A DNA stretch of 64,000 bases, taken from positions 4,194,932 to 4,258,931 of the forward strand of contig OY848925.1 of the NCBI GenBank assembly GCA_963693285.1, in the 5' to 3' direction. The notes beneath the pieces are model-generated. The model was not told the DNA's origin, did not search any database, and saw nothing but the letters and a program-made list of their open reading frames with translations. A program made the position numbers and the translations under genes. Below, in pieces: positions 62,891-64,000 of the stretch (position 1 is the first letter of the stretch; each line of letters begins with the position of its first letter). This DNA is from Xestospongia muta (Eukaryota; Porifera; Demospongiae; Haplosclerida; Petrosiidae).

Positions 62891-62919
62891 TTATATACTC
62901 TGCAAAATGTGAAATGATG

Positions 62920-63056
62920 TAACTTGCCGTAGTTCTAATCTTAATGGTCTATGTTTGATCCTCACACTACATCTGCTGATGGAGTCAACTGGTATCAATG
63001 GATGGCTACCACTACTCTCTGAAATTTACAAAGATGAAGTTCAGGCGTAATAATTA
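62920..63056 (+). pseudogene. Detached FReD 3' end
   Basis: Equivalent to the last 137 bp of FReD-D (CTTGCCGTAGTTCTAATCTT), sharing its frameshift before the end; the flank to 63300 also matches 48991-49390. It was copied after FReD-D decayed and landed between hAT and SMG1 sequence. Confidence 0.8.
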
Positions 63057-63349
63057 GATTAGAATTACAATAAATGTAGTTAGTATGTATTTTAGATTTA
63101 GTTTTTCTATGCAGAACATGCATCATAATAATTAATATTACTCATTTTAAGCAATTGATGAAATTGATGGTTATATAGCTATATAATGAGTAGTACATTA
63201 GAAACGACAACAGTATTATGCTTACTTTTTTACAAAAATAAGCTTCCAATGGCAACCTGTAGATCTATAACTAACTTATTAGCAGATCAGCAACTATTGT
63301 ATGAATAATAAGAGATGCCTCTTGGTGTAACTTGATTGATGATTGAAGA

Positions 63350-63850
<501 letters not shown>

Positions 63851-64000
63851 CTATAAAATAACCATAAATTATATTATTATAACAAATACTACAAGTACTG
63901 TCATACAACACATGTACTGATACATGTACAAATGGACCAATACATGTACATGATACATGAGGTGCTTATCTGTCCAGTAGTGAATTCAACTAGCAAGTTA

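Overview
The window is animal nuclear DNA. Genes are split by short AT-rich introns (about 45-60 bp is common) with GTAAG/AG borders, and the families are metazoan: two SMAD signal transducers, a Frizzled-like seven-pass receptor with a cysteine-rich domain, secreted fibrinogen-domain (FReD) proteins, CINP and a piece of SMG1. Low GC, compact introns, class-F-like receptors without the usual cytoplasmic motif and many small FReD genes suggest an early-branching animal, most likely a demosponge. That is inference; nothing in the window names the species.

Layout. 1-10260: two tandem SMAD copies on the minus strand. The copy at 4115-9348 is complete (four exons, all phases agree, 354 aa). The copy at 823-2046 shows only its DNA-binding half and runs off the left edge. 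The first intron of the complete copy carries a hAT transposase relic and a broken RecQ-like helicase (6180-8840). Each SMAD copy is linked to the relic of a FReD gene. 10804-11565: CINP, minus strand, three exons. 12380-17142: Frizzled-like receptor gene with a duplicated TM1-3 exon block and an apparent one-base frameshift. 17380-53830: a segmental array in which decayed Frizzled-like copies alternate with FReD genes. Intact FReD genes start at 20689, 33986, 40974 and 53001, and a broken one lies at 48675. 29493-33286: a complete DNA transposon inserted in one spacer of this array. 50850-52190: a Ty3/gypsy relic. 53831-62280: repeat-rich DNA without recognisable genes. 62281-64000: a decayed hAT-type gene, a detached FReD 3' end and a truncated SMG1 fragment, all minus strand except the FReD piece.

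How the parts relate. The SMAD, Frizzled-like and FReD sequences seem to have spread together by segmental duplication, because FReD relics sit beside the SMADs and Frizzled-like relics sit upstream of the FReD genes. The FReD genes share a promoter block with a TATA-like box and look like a small secreted lectin-type family; a role in microbe recognition is only inference.

The most interesting unit is the 3.8-kb transposon. It has matching terminal inverted repeats, a 6-bp target duplication, a ten-exon DDE integrase-type transposase with its catalytic triad intact, and a convergent six-exon accessory gene (326 aa) with a SAM-like N-terminus and a CxxC...CxxC C-terminus. Every exon phase in both genes agrees, so it may be a recently active two-gene element.
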